A DNA stretch of 64,000 nt, taken from the NCBI GenBank assembly GCA_937893125.1, contig CALBHW010000059.1:42717-106716 (forward strand). The letters are read 5' to 3'. Shown here in pieces: positions 51,508 to 60,301 of the stretch. Numbering within the stretch: position 1 is the stretch's first letter; every line of letters begins with the position of its first letter. Made by a program: the position numbers and the translations under genes. Under the pieces are notes generated by a model. It had not been told where the DNA came from. It saw nothing but the letters and a program-made list of their open reading frames with translations, and searched no databases. Origin of the DNA: an uncultured Clostridia bacterium (lineage in GTDB: Bacteria > Bacillota > Clostridia > Christensenellales > UBA1242).

Positions 51508-53796
51508 ATGAAGAAAATTACCAAGAAAATCATTAGTTATTTTTTGGTTTTTTGTCTAATTTTAACCCCTCTTCTTTTTACGGGCTGTATTGAGTTGTTT
51601 CTTGAAACGGACGGGGGAGAAGAACCAACATTTTATGTGGGGGCTGTAAGAAATACGGAAAGGGTTTATGCGGAAGCGAATGCTCTTGAAGCGTATAGGG
51701 TGAAGTGGGAAGACTATGCTAGTCAAATAATAAATGGACTTATTGACGAATATGGCAACAGTTCTAAGTTTGGAGATAGAAATAAAACAACGAGCGAAAA
51801 TGGGATTGTGTATGCCGAAATTAAAAATAGAACGGACTATTTGCCAGATTACAAGGGACTTTTTAACGCACTTTACTCAATGGACTTGTCGTCAAAGCAG
51901 GAAATTGCTCAAAATTTAGCAAATTTTACTCACTGTTCGTTGCATACCGATGGCTATGGGTGTTATACGCTTGTTTTGACTGATGATCAAACAACTAATA
52001 ATGAGTGGAGTGTATTGGCGCCAAGTGGTGACCCAGAAAATGGCTCGGGGGCACTTAAACTTAATACAAAATATGTTGTGTGCGAAAAAGAAAGCGAAGC
52101 ATCTTCTACATATGTATATAAAACGGCTATTGGAAGTCTGCTTGACACTGGGCGAATTGTAAGTTACACGGACGACTTGTCGGAAAAACTGGGCAAAGGC
52201 GATGAGATGTTTAGACAAGGGCAGTCTGGATATAAGGTTTTTTATCTTCAAGTTGGGAATCCAAATAACCCACTTGCGCAAGGAAGGCGTGCCTTAATTA
52301 TAATAGGGAATTACAATCAAAGTCAGCAACTCGGCGACGGGTCAAATCTTGCGGGACGAGCGAAGTCGTTTATTAAGAAATTGTACAAAACAAATTATGA
52401 TAAGATGAATCACTATGTCTTTTTTAATGAGACATCAGCCGTCTATTTTAAAGAAAATGTGGAATACCTTTCGGAGTTCCGTACAAGTGGTTGGTTTGGA
52501 AATTATTATGGAAAATATTTTGGTGACTTTGAAAATAACGAACTAATTAGATATGTTCTTGCAGCGGAAATAATAAAAAATGTATTTTTTGATTCAAAAT
52601 CGTCTAGGGACAGCGTTATTTATAGGTGTTACCCAACTGGAATCTTGTCGACGTCATATAGACTTGGAACGGGTGCCTTTGAGTCTTTGACATTTGCAAA
52701 TGAAGAAATGGATGAAGAGGAAGGGGTTTTGGTAGGAAATATAACTGCTATTAGTTTAGGTAACCTTTATGACAAAATGCACGACCCAAAATCAAGAACG
52801 ATATCGGCTGGCTCAAACGGTAAATATGATACTATTGTTGTTAATGGGCAAGATATTGAGGAAGGCGATTCAGAGGCGGTGACAACTGCAAAGCAAGCGG
52901 TGTGGATTAAAAATTATGCTACGCTTTTTGTCGATTTTTCTTACCAATTTTTAAACGGAATTTATGGCTTTGAAGATTCAAAAATCGACGAGGTCGCGGA
53001 TGCTGTTTTGGGAACTTGCATAGGTGTAAAGGCAATATCAAATGAAGGTGCTCCAACCGGCAAATCGTATAAAGATTTCTTAAGTTCAGAATTAAAAGTT
53101 ATAACTCAAACGAATAACCGCGTGGCTGAAAAAACGCTTTGGCCTATTTTGGCACCTGTTTGTGTTGATAGAACTATCCTTGTTAGCGATGTAAGGACGC
53201 AGGAAGTTGTCGAGATGTCGTATTTAAAATTTGAAGATATCAGCGACGAAAGTAACAAAACAGAATTTGGCTTTTTCTCACCAAAAAAATATAAATATCA
53301 TTCCTTTGCTTTTGAAGCGTGGGGTGGGGATTATATGATAGACTATTTCGCCGTTAAAATTAGGTTTTTGACCGAAGAAGAAGAGTCGGCTGGTGTGCAG
53401 TCTGACGCGTGGAAGATTTTTGCAGAACATTACTCTTTTACTGTTCAACAATATAGAAATGGGGTCTTTTCTGAATGGGAGTTTGACTCAAAAGTTTTTG
53501 AAGATAGCGGTGTTGAAAGTGGTTTGCTTTTATTTGATTTCGCTAACGCTAAAAACACATCTGGGAAAACGCCAGGTTCTTTAATGTTTTCTGACCAACA
53601 AAAAATGAAAAAATCACCTTTTGAGCCTTCAATTGACAAAAAAATATACGAATTTTCAAATAATGGGAGCGCTTTTGCATATAAAGGGCGCGTTGATAAA
53701 ACGCCAGGTCTAGAAGAAGAGTTTGTCCAAATTATTTTTGGTGTTGATAGTGAAGTAAATAGAGTTGAATTTAGCATTGAGACGATTTTTGCTTAA
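51508..53796 (+). CDS. Large lipoprotein of the T4SS-like locus
   Basis: The 762-residue protein starts after AAGGGGG. A lipoprotein signal is clear: MKKITKKIISYFLVFCLIL, then LLFTGC with the acylated cysteine at residue 27. The mature chain is long and without membrane segments. It has an ERVYAEANALEAYRVKWEDYASQIINGL helix, an AQGRRALIIIGNYNQSQQLG strand-rich part and a C-terminal beta-like region. No known catalytic motif is visible. It lies between the second VirB2-like and the VirB6-like genes, so an outer scaffold or surface component of the apparatus is likely by context alone. A hairpin follows the stop. Confidence 0.8.
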   Translation: MKKITKKIISYFLVFCLILTPLLFTGCIELFLETDGGEEPTFYVGAVRNTERVYAEANALEAYRVKWEDYASQIINGLIDEYGNSSKFGDRNKTTSENGIVYAEIKNRTDYLPDYKGLFNALYSMDLSSKQEIAQNLANFTHCSLHTDGYGCYTLVLTDDQTTNNEWSVLAPSGDPENGSGALKLNTKYVVCEKESEASSTYVYKTAIGSLLDTGRIVSYTDDLSEKLGKGDEMFRQGQSGYKVFYLQVGNPNNPLAQGRRALIIIGNYNQSQQLGDGSNLAGRAKSFIKKLYKTNYDKMNHYVFFNETSAVYFKENVEYLSEFRTSGWFGNYYGKYFGDFENNELIRYVLAAEIIKNVFFDSKSSRDSVIYRCYPTGILSTSYRLGTGAFESLTFANEEMDEEEGVLVGNITAISLGNLYDKMHDPKSRTISAGSNGKYDTIVVNGQDIEEGDSEAVTTAKQAVWIKNYATLFVDFSYQFLNGIYGFEDSKIDEVADAVLGTCIGVKAISNEGAPTGKSYKDFLSSELKVITQTNNRVAEKTLWPILAPVCVDRTILVSDVRTQEVVEMSYLKFEDISDESNKTEFGFFSPKKYKYHSFAFEAWGGDYMIDYFAVKIRFLTEEEESAGVQSDAWKIFAEHYSFTVQQYRNGVFSEWEFDSKVFEDSGVESGLLLFDFANAKNTSGKTPGSLMFSDQQKMKKSPFEPSIDKKIYEFSNNGSAFAYKGRVDKTPGLEEEFVQIIFGVDSEVNRVEFSIETIFA

Positions 53797-53800
53797 AGCG

Positions 53801-53856
53801 GTCAAAATAAACATTGAATGTATAGAATAAAAACATATAAAAATGTTGATTTTGAC
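53801..53856 (+). terminator. Hairpin after the lipoprotein gene
   Basis: GTCAAAATAAACATT and AATGTTGATTTTGAC pair with one mismatch around a loop of about 26 bases. The T run after it is short, so termination is only likely. Confidence 0.5.
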
Positions 53857-53978
53857 TTTAAATGTAGAAGTGATTGATAAAAATAACAAAACTTTTGCAA
53901 TTTTAATATCTTTTTAGCACTTTTTGGGTGGCGGAAAGGAAAGAATTTTAGATTTTTAGCAAGAAAAAGAGTAATTTA

Positions 53979-54008
53979 TTGTACAAATTTAAAGTAATTT
54001 GTTATAAT
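53979..54008 (+). promoter_or_regulatory. Promoter of the virB6-like to virB4 operon
   Basis: TTGTAC and TATAAT are 18 bases apart, with TGT directly before the -10. The leader would be about 210 bases and contains no ORF I can support. The rest of 53857-54227 shows nothing else. Confidence 0.65.
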
Positions 54009-54227
54009 ATGATTATACTACAAATATGGGGCTAGTTGTACAAAATTTACCTAAGAATGTCGCGTCATAGAAAATAAGGCTTAAAAGTGAGTACGTGAAA
54101 TAAAAAAATACATAAACTTGACCTTTTTTGTCAAAAAGTGATTAAAAAGTAAAAAAAATGTGCGGTTTAAAATATGCAAAAAACTAAGTAGGTTTTTGCT
54201 TAAAGAAGAAAAACAAAAGGAGATAAA

Positions 54228-57224
54228 ATGGGGTTGAGAAATTTTCTCGGGTGGAGCATAGTTTCAGAATTTGAAGCGCTTGTTAACTTTGGTATCAACA
54301 ATATTGGTACCAAACTTATAGGCATATTGTTCTATAACATAGTTAGAGCAATTCTTTTTGTTATTCAATTTGCAGAAGACCTTTTTAAGGCACTCGCAGG
54401 TATTTCTTCTTTAAGCTTTGACGGCACAATTTATGGGGGAAATGGGACAAGTACTGACTTGCTTTTTGCTTTTTTAACTGACCCTACTGTTCAAAACACT
54501 TTCTTCGCTGTGCTTGGATTTTCTATTGTTATGCTTGTTATTTTCACTATTATTGCTATGGTGAAAGCGGAATTTACTATTGACACTAAAACCGCTGCAA
54601 AGGGACCTATTCTTGCAAGGTCGTTTAAAGCAATTTTACAATTTTTCATCGTTCCAGTCTTTGTTTTAATTGGGGTTGTTGCGTCAAATGCTCTTACGAA
54701 AACCGTTTGGGCGTTTACGACGGGGAGTGATAACGCTTCAATTTCAGCCACTTGTTTTAAAGTGGGGGCTTATAATGCAAATCGGGCACGAAACGACGCC
54801 CAGTTTGCAAGTTTCTTAAAGCAGGGCTATTATTTGGATGCAGATACCCCAAATCAAGTTAATCCTTTTGCAGGAAACAATATGACTCAAGATATGATTG
54901 CTAATTATGTAGACGCTCTCATGACGGGAATCCCTGGGGATTCGGGGTTGTCAAGCGGTTCTACTAGTACGGATAGTGTTAAAATTAAAAAGACTTATAC
55001 CCTTGATAGCAATACACAAATTGAAGGGTTTACAATTAACGAATTAGTTTTTAATGTTTTTTCAACCGATAATCTTTATAAGCTATGGAAAGATGGGAAG
55101 TATTCTTCGGGAAATAATGTAATAAATTATGGGAATTCGTCGGGGACGGATTTGTCTGGTAAAAATTGGCAAATAGAAGACAAAAAATATTATGCTCCTT
55201 GGCAAACTTATATGAACGGAACTCCTAAGAAACAACAAAATGCCGATATGGGAATGTTACCTTATAGGAATACCACTCTCGTAAATTATTTTTACGACTT
55301 TAAAGAGTTTGATTTCGTGCTGGCTATAGGCTGTGGCGCGGTTATTGGTTGGACTATGCTTACATTGTGCTTAGGGCTACTAAAACGCTTGTTTGAAATG
55401 GTAATTTTATTCCTTATGTCGCCAGCGGTCATTTGTATGGCGCCACTTGACGGCGGAAACGCCTATAACTCGTGGAAAAAGGATATTTATTCTAGGCTTG
55501 TTGCTATAATTGGACCTGTTTTTGGCTTTAATGTGTTCTTAACATTGCTTCCAATGATAAATAAAATTGCAGTGTTTAATGTAATAGGTGATACAACATT
55601 ACTATCAAGAAGTTTCCCGAATGCACTTAGAATTCTTATGGATATATTCTTGCAAACACTTTGTTTGATTGTGGGGACGGGACTTTTAAAGAGTGCGTCG
55701 ACTATGCTTAGTGGCTACCTTGGTGTAAAAGATTTGCTCACTGAGGGTTCAGATGTTATGGGCAAGGTCGGTGGCGCTGTTAAACGCGCAACTATGGTCA
55801 CCGCAGGTGTCGCAGCAGGGACTGCAATGGCGGGTCGAGCGGCTGGAACGGTTTTCCATGGAACGGCAGCAGTAGTTAAGGGCGTTGGAAATAAATTAGG
55901 AATTGGGCGTGGCTCTGGAACGGAAGAAAAAGCAAAACTGAAGGCAAATAAGGATGAACTTAAATCTATCAAATCTCAAATCGCCGAGTTAGCACCACAT
56001 GCAGATGATCCAGAAGTTATGGAAAAATATAGAGGACTTAAAGCTCGCGAAGCTGAAATTGGCGCCGAAAATGCAGGCTTGCAAGATAAAATAAATAGTG
56101 GTGATGTGACCAAGAAAGGCTCCGCTCAAAAACTTGAAAAATTGCAAAACAAGTTAGCAAATGACAAGCATCTTAGTGAAGATGATAAAAAGCGTCTAAA
56201 AGAGAAAATTAGCAAAGTTCAAGAAAAGAGTGAAAATTTTGCTGAAAACAAAAAGTTAAATGTTACTGACCCATTCCGAGCAGTTGTTGGATATAATGAT
56301 GCGGACGGAAAACATCAAAACGGACTTCTTAACAACATTAAAGACAAGGCACATGAAAAGGCTGACAACTTCAAAAAGACTGCTAAAAATATTTTCTTGC
56401 CTGAAGATAAGGACGGTAGGACGTGGACTGTGGTGCTTGATAGGCTATCGGCTGGGCTTGGAGGAAAAGACCAAGCGGGGATTGGGCTTCTTAACCTTGC
56501 TTTAACTAAGGACGGAAGAAAGAGCCTTTATCAAAGTGAACTTGAAAAGAAGGCTGCTGACAAAGCAAAAGAGAAAAAAGATAAAAACGATGCTGCGGCT
56601 GCGGAAAACGATCTTTACAACAAGAGAAAACAAGCCGAAAGGGATGAAAGAGAAAAAGAAGCGGAAGCGGAGAGACTCAGAGCACAAGAAGAACAAGCGC
56701 AAAGGATTATGGACCTTGTCAAACAGTTCTATGCTAGTAAAAACCTTGGAGATAATGAATATGCGGAATATAAAGGACTTTATGAGAAACGCAAGAGAGC
56801 AATGGAAATGGGTGACACTGCAAGTGTTGACAATATAAACGCTGATATTAAGAATTTTGAAACAAAACACGACATTGAAGTTAATGCAGATAAAACAAAG
56901 CAAGACATTATCAATAACGAAGACACTCAAAGAGAGTTTAATGCATTTAAAGACGCACTTCGTGCTGCAGCGCAAGAAGATGCATTTAAACATATGGGAA
57001 TTGACGATAGTAAGCCTGTTAAAGTTACAAACGACGACAAAGAGGTTAAAGCAAAAGTCAAAAATTCAGAGCTTAATGTTAAAGTTAAAAATACATCTGA
57101 TATGGCTAAAGATATTGGAAATAAAACTGCCAATGCAGTTAGAACAGATCTTGAGAGCATTAAACAGAAGATTGATAGTGGCGAACAAAGTATTGTTGAT
57201 GCAATAAAAAAGAAAAAAAACTAA
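54228..57224 (+). CDS. VirB6/TrbL-like channel protein with long coiled-coil tail
   Basis: The ATG follows AAAAGGAGATAA. The 998-residue protein has an N-terminal membrane half (about residues 1-540). Hydrophobic helices lie near 30-55, 88-115 and 140-165, a soluble extracytoplasmic loop of about 180 residues follows, and then further helices begin at VLAIGCGAVIGWTMLTLCL. They include LMSPAVICMAPLDGGNAY, a stretch typical of VirB6/TrbL proteins in Gram-positive conjugation systems. The second half (about 560-998) is charged and helical, with long runs such as AADKAKEKKDKNDAAAAEND and ERDEREKEAEAERLRAQEE. This predicts a coiled coil in the cytoplasm. The tail is much longer than in the typical family member. 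virB4 follows 77 bases downstream. Confidence 0.85.
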   Translation: MGLRNFLGWSIVSEFEALVNFGINNIGTKLIGILFYNIVRAILFVIQFAEDLFKALAGISSLSFDGTIYGGNGTSTDLLFAFLTDPTVQNTFFAVLGFSIVMLVIFTIIAMVKAEFTIDTKTAAKGPILARSFKAILQFFIVPVFVLIGVVASNALTKTVWAFTTGSDNASISATCFKVGAYNANRARNDAQFASFLKQGYYLDADTPNQVNPFAGNNMTQDMIANYVDALMTGIPGDSGLSSGSTSTDSVKIKKTYTLDSNTQIEGFTINELVFNVFSTDNLYKLWKDGKYSSGNNVINYGNSSGTDLSGKNWQIEDKKYYAPWQTYMNGTPKKQQNADMGMLPYRNTTLVNYFYDFKEFDFVLAIGCGAVIGWTMLTLCLGLLKRLFEMVILFLMSPAVICMAPLDGGNAYNSWKKDIYSRLVAIIGPVFGFNVFLTLLPMINKIAVFNVIGDTTLLSRSFPNALRILMDIFLQTLCLIVGTGLLKSASTMLSGYLGVKDLLTEGSDVMGKVGGAVKRATMVTAGVAAGTAMAGRAAGTVFHGTAAVVKGVGNKLGIGRGSGTEEKAKLKANKDELKSIKSQIAELAPHADDPEVMEKYRGLKAREAEIGAENAGLQDKINSGDVTKKGSAQKLEKLQNKLANDKHLSEDDKKRLKEKISKVQEKSENFAENKKLNVTDPFRAVVGYNDADGKHQNGLLNNIKDKAHEKADNFKKTAKNIFLPEDKDGRTWTVVLDRLSAGLGGKDQAGIGLLNLALTKDGRKSLYQSELEKKAADKAKEKKDKNDAAAAENDLYNKRKQAERDEREKEAEAERLRAQEEQAQRIMDLVKQFYASKNLGDNEYAEYKGLYEKRKRAMEMGDTASVDNINADIKNFETKHDIEVNADKTKQDIINNEDTQREFNAFKDALRAAAQEDAFKHMGIDDSKPVKVTNDDKEVKAKVKNSELNVKVKNTSDMAKDIGNKTANAVRTDLESIKQKIDSGEQSIVDAIKKKKN

Positions 57225-57246
57225 AAACCAATTAAAAGGGCGGAAG

Positions 57247-57271
57247 TGAAAAGCGTTTAATATGCTTTTCA
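57247..57271 (+). promoter_or_regulatory. Intercistronic hairpin between virB6-like gene and virB4
   Basis: TGAAAAGC and GCTTTTCA pair around a nine-base loop. No T run follows, so it may be a processing or stabilising element rather than a terminator. Confidence 0.45.
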
Positions 57272-57301
57272 TTTCTTGCTAAAAAGCGAAAGGAGATATA
57301 A

Positions 57302-59926
57302 ATGAGATATATTCCTAGAAAGACAAAAGTCAAAATGGAGTTCTTTAAAGGCATAACCTTGTCAGACATTATTGTTATGGCTATTGGCTTTGTCGGCGGG
57401 CTACTTTTTGCTATAAGCAACCTTCCATATCACTGGTATCTTGCACTCGCGTGGGTGTGTCTTATTGCTATGCTTTTTATGCCTATTGAAGAAGATTTGC
57501 GACTTTACGCGTCGATTGGACTTTTGATTAGGTTCGTTGCGTTTAAAAAATCCTATCGAAAATCGGATGTCGACAAAAGGACGAATAGGCTTAAAATTAA
57601 GGATATTATTCCTTATGAAGGCATAATTAAGGAAGAAGTTATTGACTATAAAGACTACTACGCTGAAGTTATTGAAGTTAGACCCGTTGAGTTTGGACTT
57701 TTAAACGGTGACAAGCAAGAACTTGTTATTAGGTCGTTTGCAAACGCACTCCGCAGGCTTTCAAACGAGCAAAGCGCAAGTATAGTTAAGGTTAGTAAGG
57801 CTCTTATTTTCGACGATTACATCACAGGCGAAGATAAAAAATTTGACGACCTTATGGAACTTCAATATGAAAACGAAATGACCGAAGCGGAAGTTGAGGC
57901 AAGGTCGGGGGTTTTTGAAGCGCGTGTTGCACAACTTAATATGATGAACAAAAACGAAAAGGTTTACAAAGACTTTTTCTACATCGTCGTTTATGATAAG
58001 GATAAAGATACTCTTGACACGACAATTAAAGGAATGATTGATACTCTCGGAAACAGCGTTGTTCCTATTATGTCGCACAAATTAAAGGGTAAGGAACTCG
58101 CGGTTTTCCTTAGGGCAAACTATGGAAGATATTTCGACGAAAGGGACCTCGAAACTATCCCAAGAGACCAATACATAAACTGGGCTATTCCAGAAGAAAT
58201 CAATTTTAAAACAACTCGAACGGTTATAGATAAGCATAATTATAAATCATTTGTTTTGACCGATTATCCACTTCAAGTGGGGAACGCGTGGGGTGCGCCG
58301 TTCTTCTTACTTGACAACACAAATGTCGTTGTAAATTTTAAACCTGTTCCAAAAGGCGTTGGTGAAAAGCGCATTGATAAGTCCATTATTGAAATGGAAG
58401 GCAAAATGAACAACACCTACAAAAGTAGTAAAAGAATTGAAAACGAGATTCAGTTAAAAACCTTGCGAGACCTTCTTCAAATGCTCAAAGGCAACAACGA
58501 ACAACTTTTCGAAGTAAATACTCACCTTTTCTGTGAAGATTATGCAAAAAAGGAAGTTCGCGCGATTTTAAAACAAAACGGCTACAAGTTTTCTGAGATG
58601 TTTGGTAGACAAGTCGACGCTTTTGTTAGTAGAAACATATCGGCACTTGATACAATTAAAGGCTATAAAAGAGACATTCCGACAACAACTTTTGCGTCAA
58701 TTTTCCCATTTATTTCGGGTGCACTTCTTGACCCTAAGGGGTTTTATATCGGCTCAAACGAATATCCAGTCTTTATCGACCTTTTCAAGCGTGATAGAGA
58801 AAGGGCTAACAGTAACATTATGATTATTGGTAAGTCGGGTGGTGGTAAATCTTACGCGACAAAAACGCTTCTTACTAACCTTGCTTGCGACAATACAAAA
58901 GTTTTCGTTCTCGACCCTGAAGACGAATATACGCCACTATCTTACAATATGAAAGGGAAGGTTTTGGATGTCGGGTCGTCTCAAAAAGGTAGGTTTAATC
59001 CTTTCCACATTATGACCACTCTTGACGCAGACGAAGGCGGAAGCGACGACTCTTATTCGACGCACTTGCAGTTCTTGGAAGAGTTTTTCAGCATCATTTT
59101 GCCTGGTATGCCGTCGGAAGCGTTCGAAGAGTTGAATACTCTTACTATTGAAGCGTATAAAGAAAAAAACATCAATTCGCAAACACCGCTTACAAAACTT
59201 AAACCCGAAGATTTCCCAATTTTTGACGATGTTTACAACCTTTGTGTTCGAAAACTAAACTCAACAACGGACGAATATCATAAGCGAGTTTTGCAAACGG
59301 TTGAAACATACATTTCAAAATTTGCGACAGGTGGGCGCAACTCCAACCTTTGGAACGGACCTATGTCGATTGCTACAAAAGAAAATTTTGTTACATTTAA
59401 CTTCCGTTCGTTGCTCGCAAACCGTAACGAAGTCATTGCAAACGCGCAAATGCTTCTTGTTTTCAAATACTTGGATAATGAAATTATTAAAAACAAGGAC
59501 TTTAACGACAAATACAAGGCAAATAGACATATTGTTGTTGCCGTCGACGAGGCTCACGTTTTCATTAACCCAAAACACCCTATCGCTCTAGAATTTATGG
59601 CGCAAATGGCAAAGCGTATTCGTAAATATTCGGGAATGCAAATCGTTATTACCCAAAACATTAAGGACTTCGTCGGTTCACAAGAAATTGCGCGTCAATC
59701 GACCGCTATTATTAACGCGAGCCAGTACTCATTCATTTTCTCGCTCGCGCCTAACGATATTACCGACTTGATTGAACTTTATCGTAACGCGGGGGAAATC
59801 AACCAAGAAGAACAAGACAATATTGTTACGGCGGGCGTCGGACAAGCGTTCTTAATTACGGGGGCGCTCTCTCGTACATCAGTAAAAATTGAAGCAAACG
59901 AAGAAGTCGTACGACTCTTCTCGTAG
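57302..59926 (+). CDS. virB4: VirB4-type secretion ATPase with fused PrgI/VirB3-like N-terminus
   Basis: VirB4 ATPases power assembly and transport in all type IV systems. The ATG follows AAAGGAGATAT. The 874-residue protein begins YIPRKTKVKMEFFKGITLSD and has two membrane segments (about 22-42 and 48-64), the layout of PrgI/VirB3 proteins, fused to VirB4. The ATPase part has Walker A IIGKSGGGKS (K516), FVLDPEDEYTPL, Walker B HIVVAVDEAHVF (D749, E750) and the late QIVITQNIKDF and NASQYSFIFSLAP. All catalytic motifs are present. It sits after the VirB6-like gene, as in Gram-positive conjugation modules. Confidence 0.95.
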   Translation: MRYIPRKTKVKMEFFKGITLSDIIVMAIGFVGGLLFAISNLPYHWYLALAWVCLIAMLFMPIEEDLRLYASIGLLIRFVAFKKSYRKSDVDKRTNRLKIKDIIPYEGIIKEEVIDYKDYYAEVIEVRPVEFGLLNGDKQELVIRSFANALRRLSNEQSASIVKVSKALIFDDYITGEDKKFDDLMELQYENEMTEAEVEARSGVFEARVAQLNMMNKNEKVYKDFFYIVVYDKDKDTLDTTIKGMIDTLGNSVVPIMSHKLKGKELAVFLRANYGRYFDERDLETIPRDQYINWAIPEEINFKTTRTVIDKHNYKSFVLTDYPLQVGNAWGAPFFLLDNTNVVVNFKPVPKGVGEKRIDKSIIEMEGKMNNTYKSSKRIENEIQLKTLRDLLQMLKGNNEQLFEVNTHLFCEDYAKKEVRAILKQNGYKFSEMFGRQVDAFVSRNISALDTIKGYKRDIPTTTFASIFPFISGALLDPKGFYIGSNEYPVFIDLFKRDRERANSNIMIIGKSGGGKSYATKTLLTNLACDNTKVFVLDPEDEYTPLSYNMKGKVLDVGSSQKGRFNPFHIMTTLDADEGGSDDSYSTHLQFLEEFFSIILPGMPSEAFEELNTLTIEAYKEKNINSQTPLTKLKPEDFPIFDDVYNLCVRKLNSTTDEYHKRVLQTVETYISKFATGGRNSNLWNGPMSIATKENFVTFNFRSLLANRNEVIANAQMLLVFKYLDNEIIKNKDFNDKYKANRHIVVAVDEAHVFINPKHPIALEFMAQMAKRIRKYSGMQIVITQNIKDFVGSQEIARQSTAIINASQYSFIFSLAPNDITDLIELYRNAGEINQEEQDNIVTAGVGQAFLITGALSRTSVKIEANEEVVRLFS

Positions 59927-60074
59927 CGTGATAAAGAAAATTATTAAAAGATTTAAAAATACATTTGGCACAAAAATATCGACTTTTTTGGCTAAAAACG
60001 CTACTTAGTGCGTGATTTTCTAAAAAAACAGCCACAAAAAAATAGGATAAATAATAAAAGGAAGGAAAGACAAA

Positions 60075-60119
60075 TGAAGTGAACCCCATTTTTGCACCGC
60101 AAAAATGGGGTTCACTTCA
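60075..60119. repeat. Perfect 21-bp palindrome in the virB4 downstream region
   Basis: TGAAGTGAACCCCATTTTTGC and its exact complement flank a three-base loop. Outside it AAAAGGAAGGAAAGA can pair in part with TCTTCTTTCCTTTTTT, so the whole could act as a strong terminator for virB4. The rest of 59927-60301 is AT-rich with only the downstream promoter. The palindrome is much more GC-rich than its surroundings. Confidence 0.9.
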
Positions 60120-60242
60120 CAAAATCTTCTTTCCTTTTTTATTTGAAATATCGTTATTTTTTTTAAAAAAAGCCTACATTATCTATAAAAAATATTACTT
60201 TATTTATTTTTATATGCAAATGCACAAATTTATATTTTACTA

Positions 60243-60271
60243 TTGAAATTTATTTTGAATTATGCTAAAAT
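60243..60271 (+). promoter_or_regulatory. Promoter of the 60302-63896 operon
   Basis: TTGAAA, 17 bases ending in TGC, then TAAAAT. The ATG at 60302 follows with AAGGGGTG as binding site. Confidence 0.65.
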
Positions 60272-60301
60272 ACTTACAAATAATAGAAAAGGGGTGTAAA
60301 A

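Noticed and set aside
56502..56993. 163-codon minus-strand ORF inside the VirB6-like gene
   Set aside because: It mirrors the lysine/glutamate-rich coiled coil, which gives phenylalanine- and leucine-rich antisense frames free of stops.
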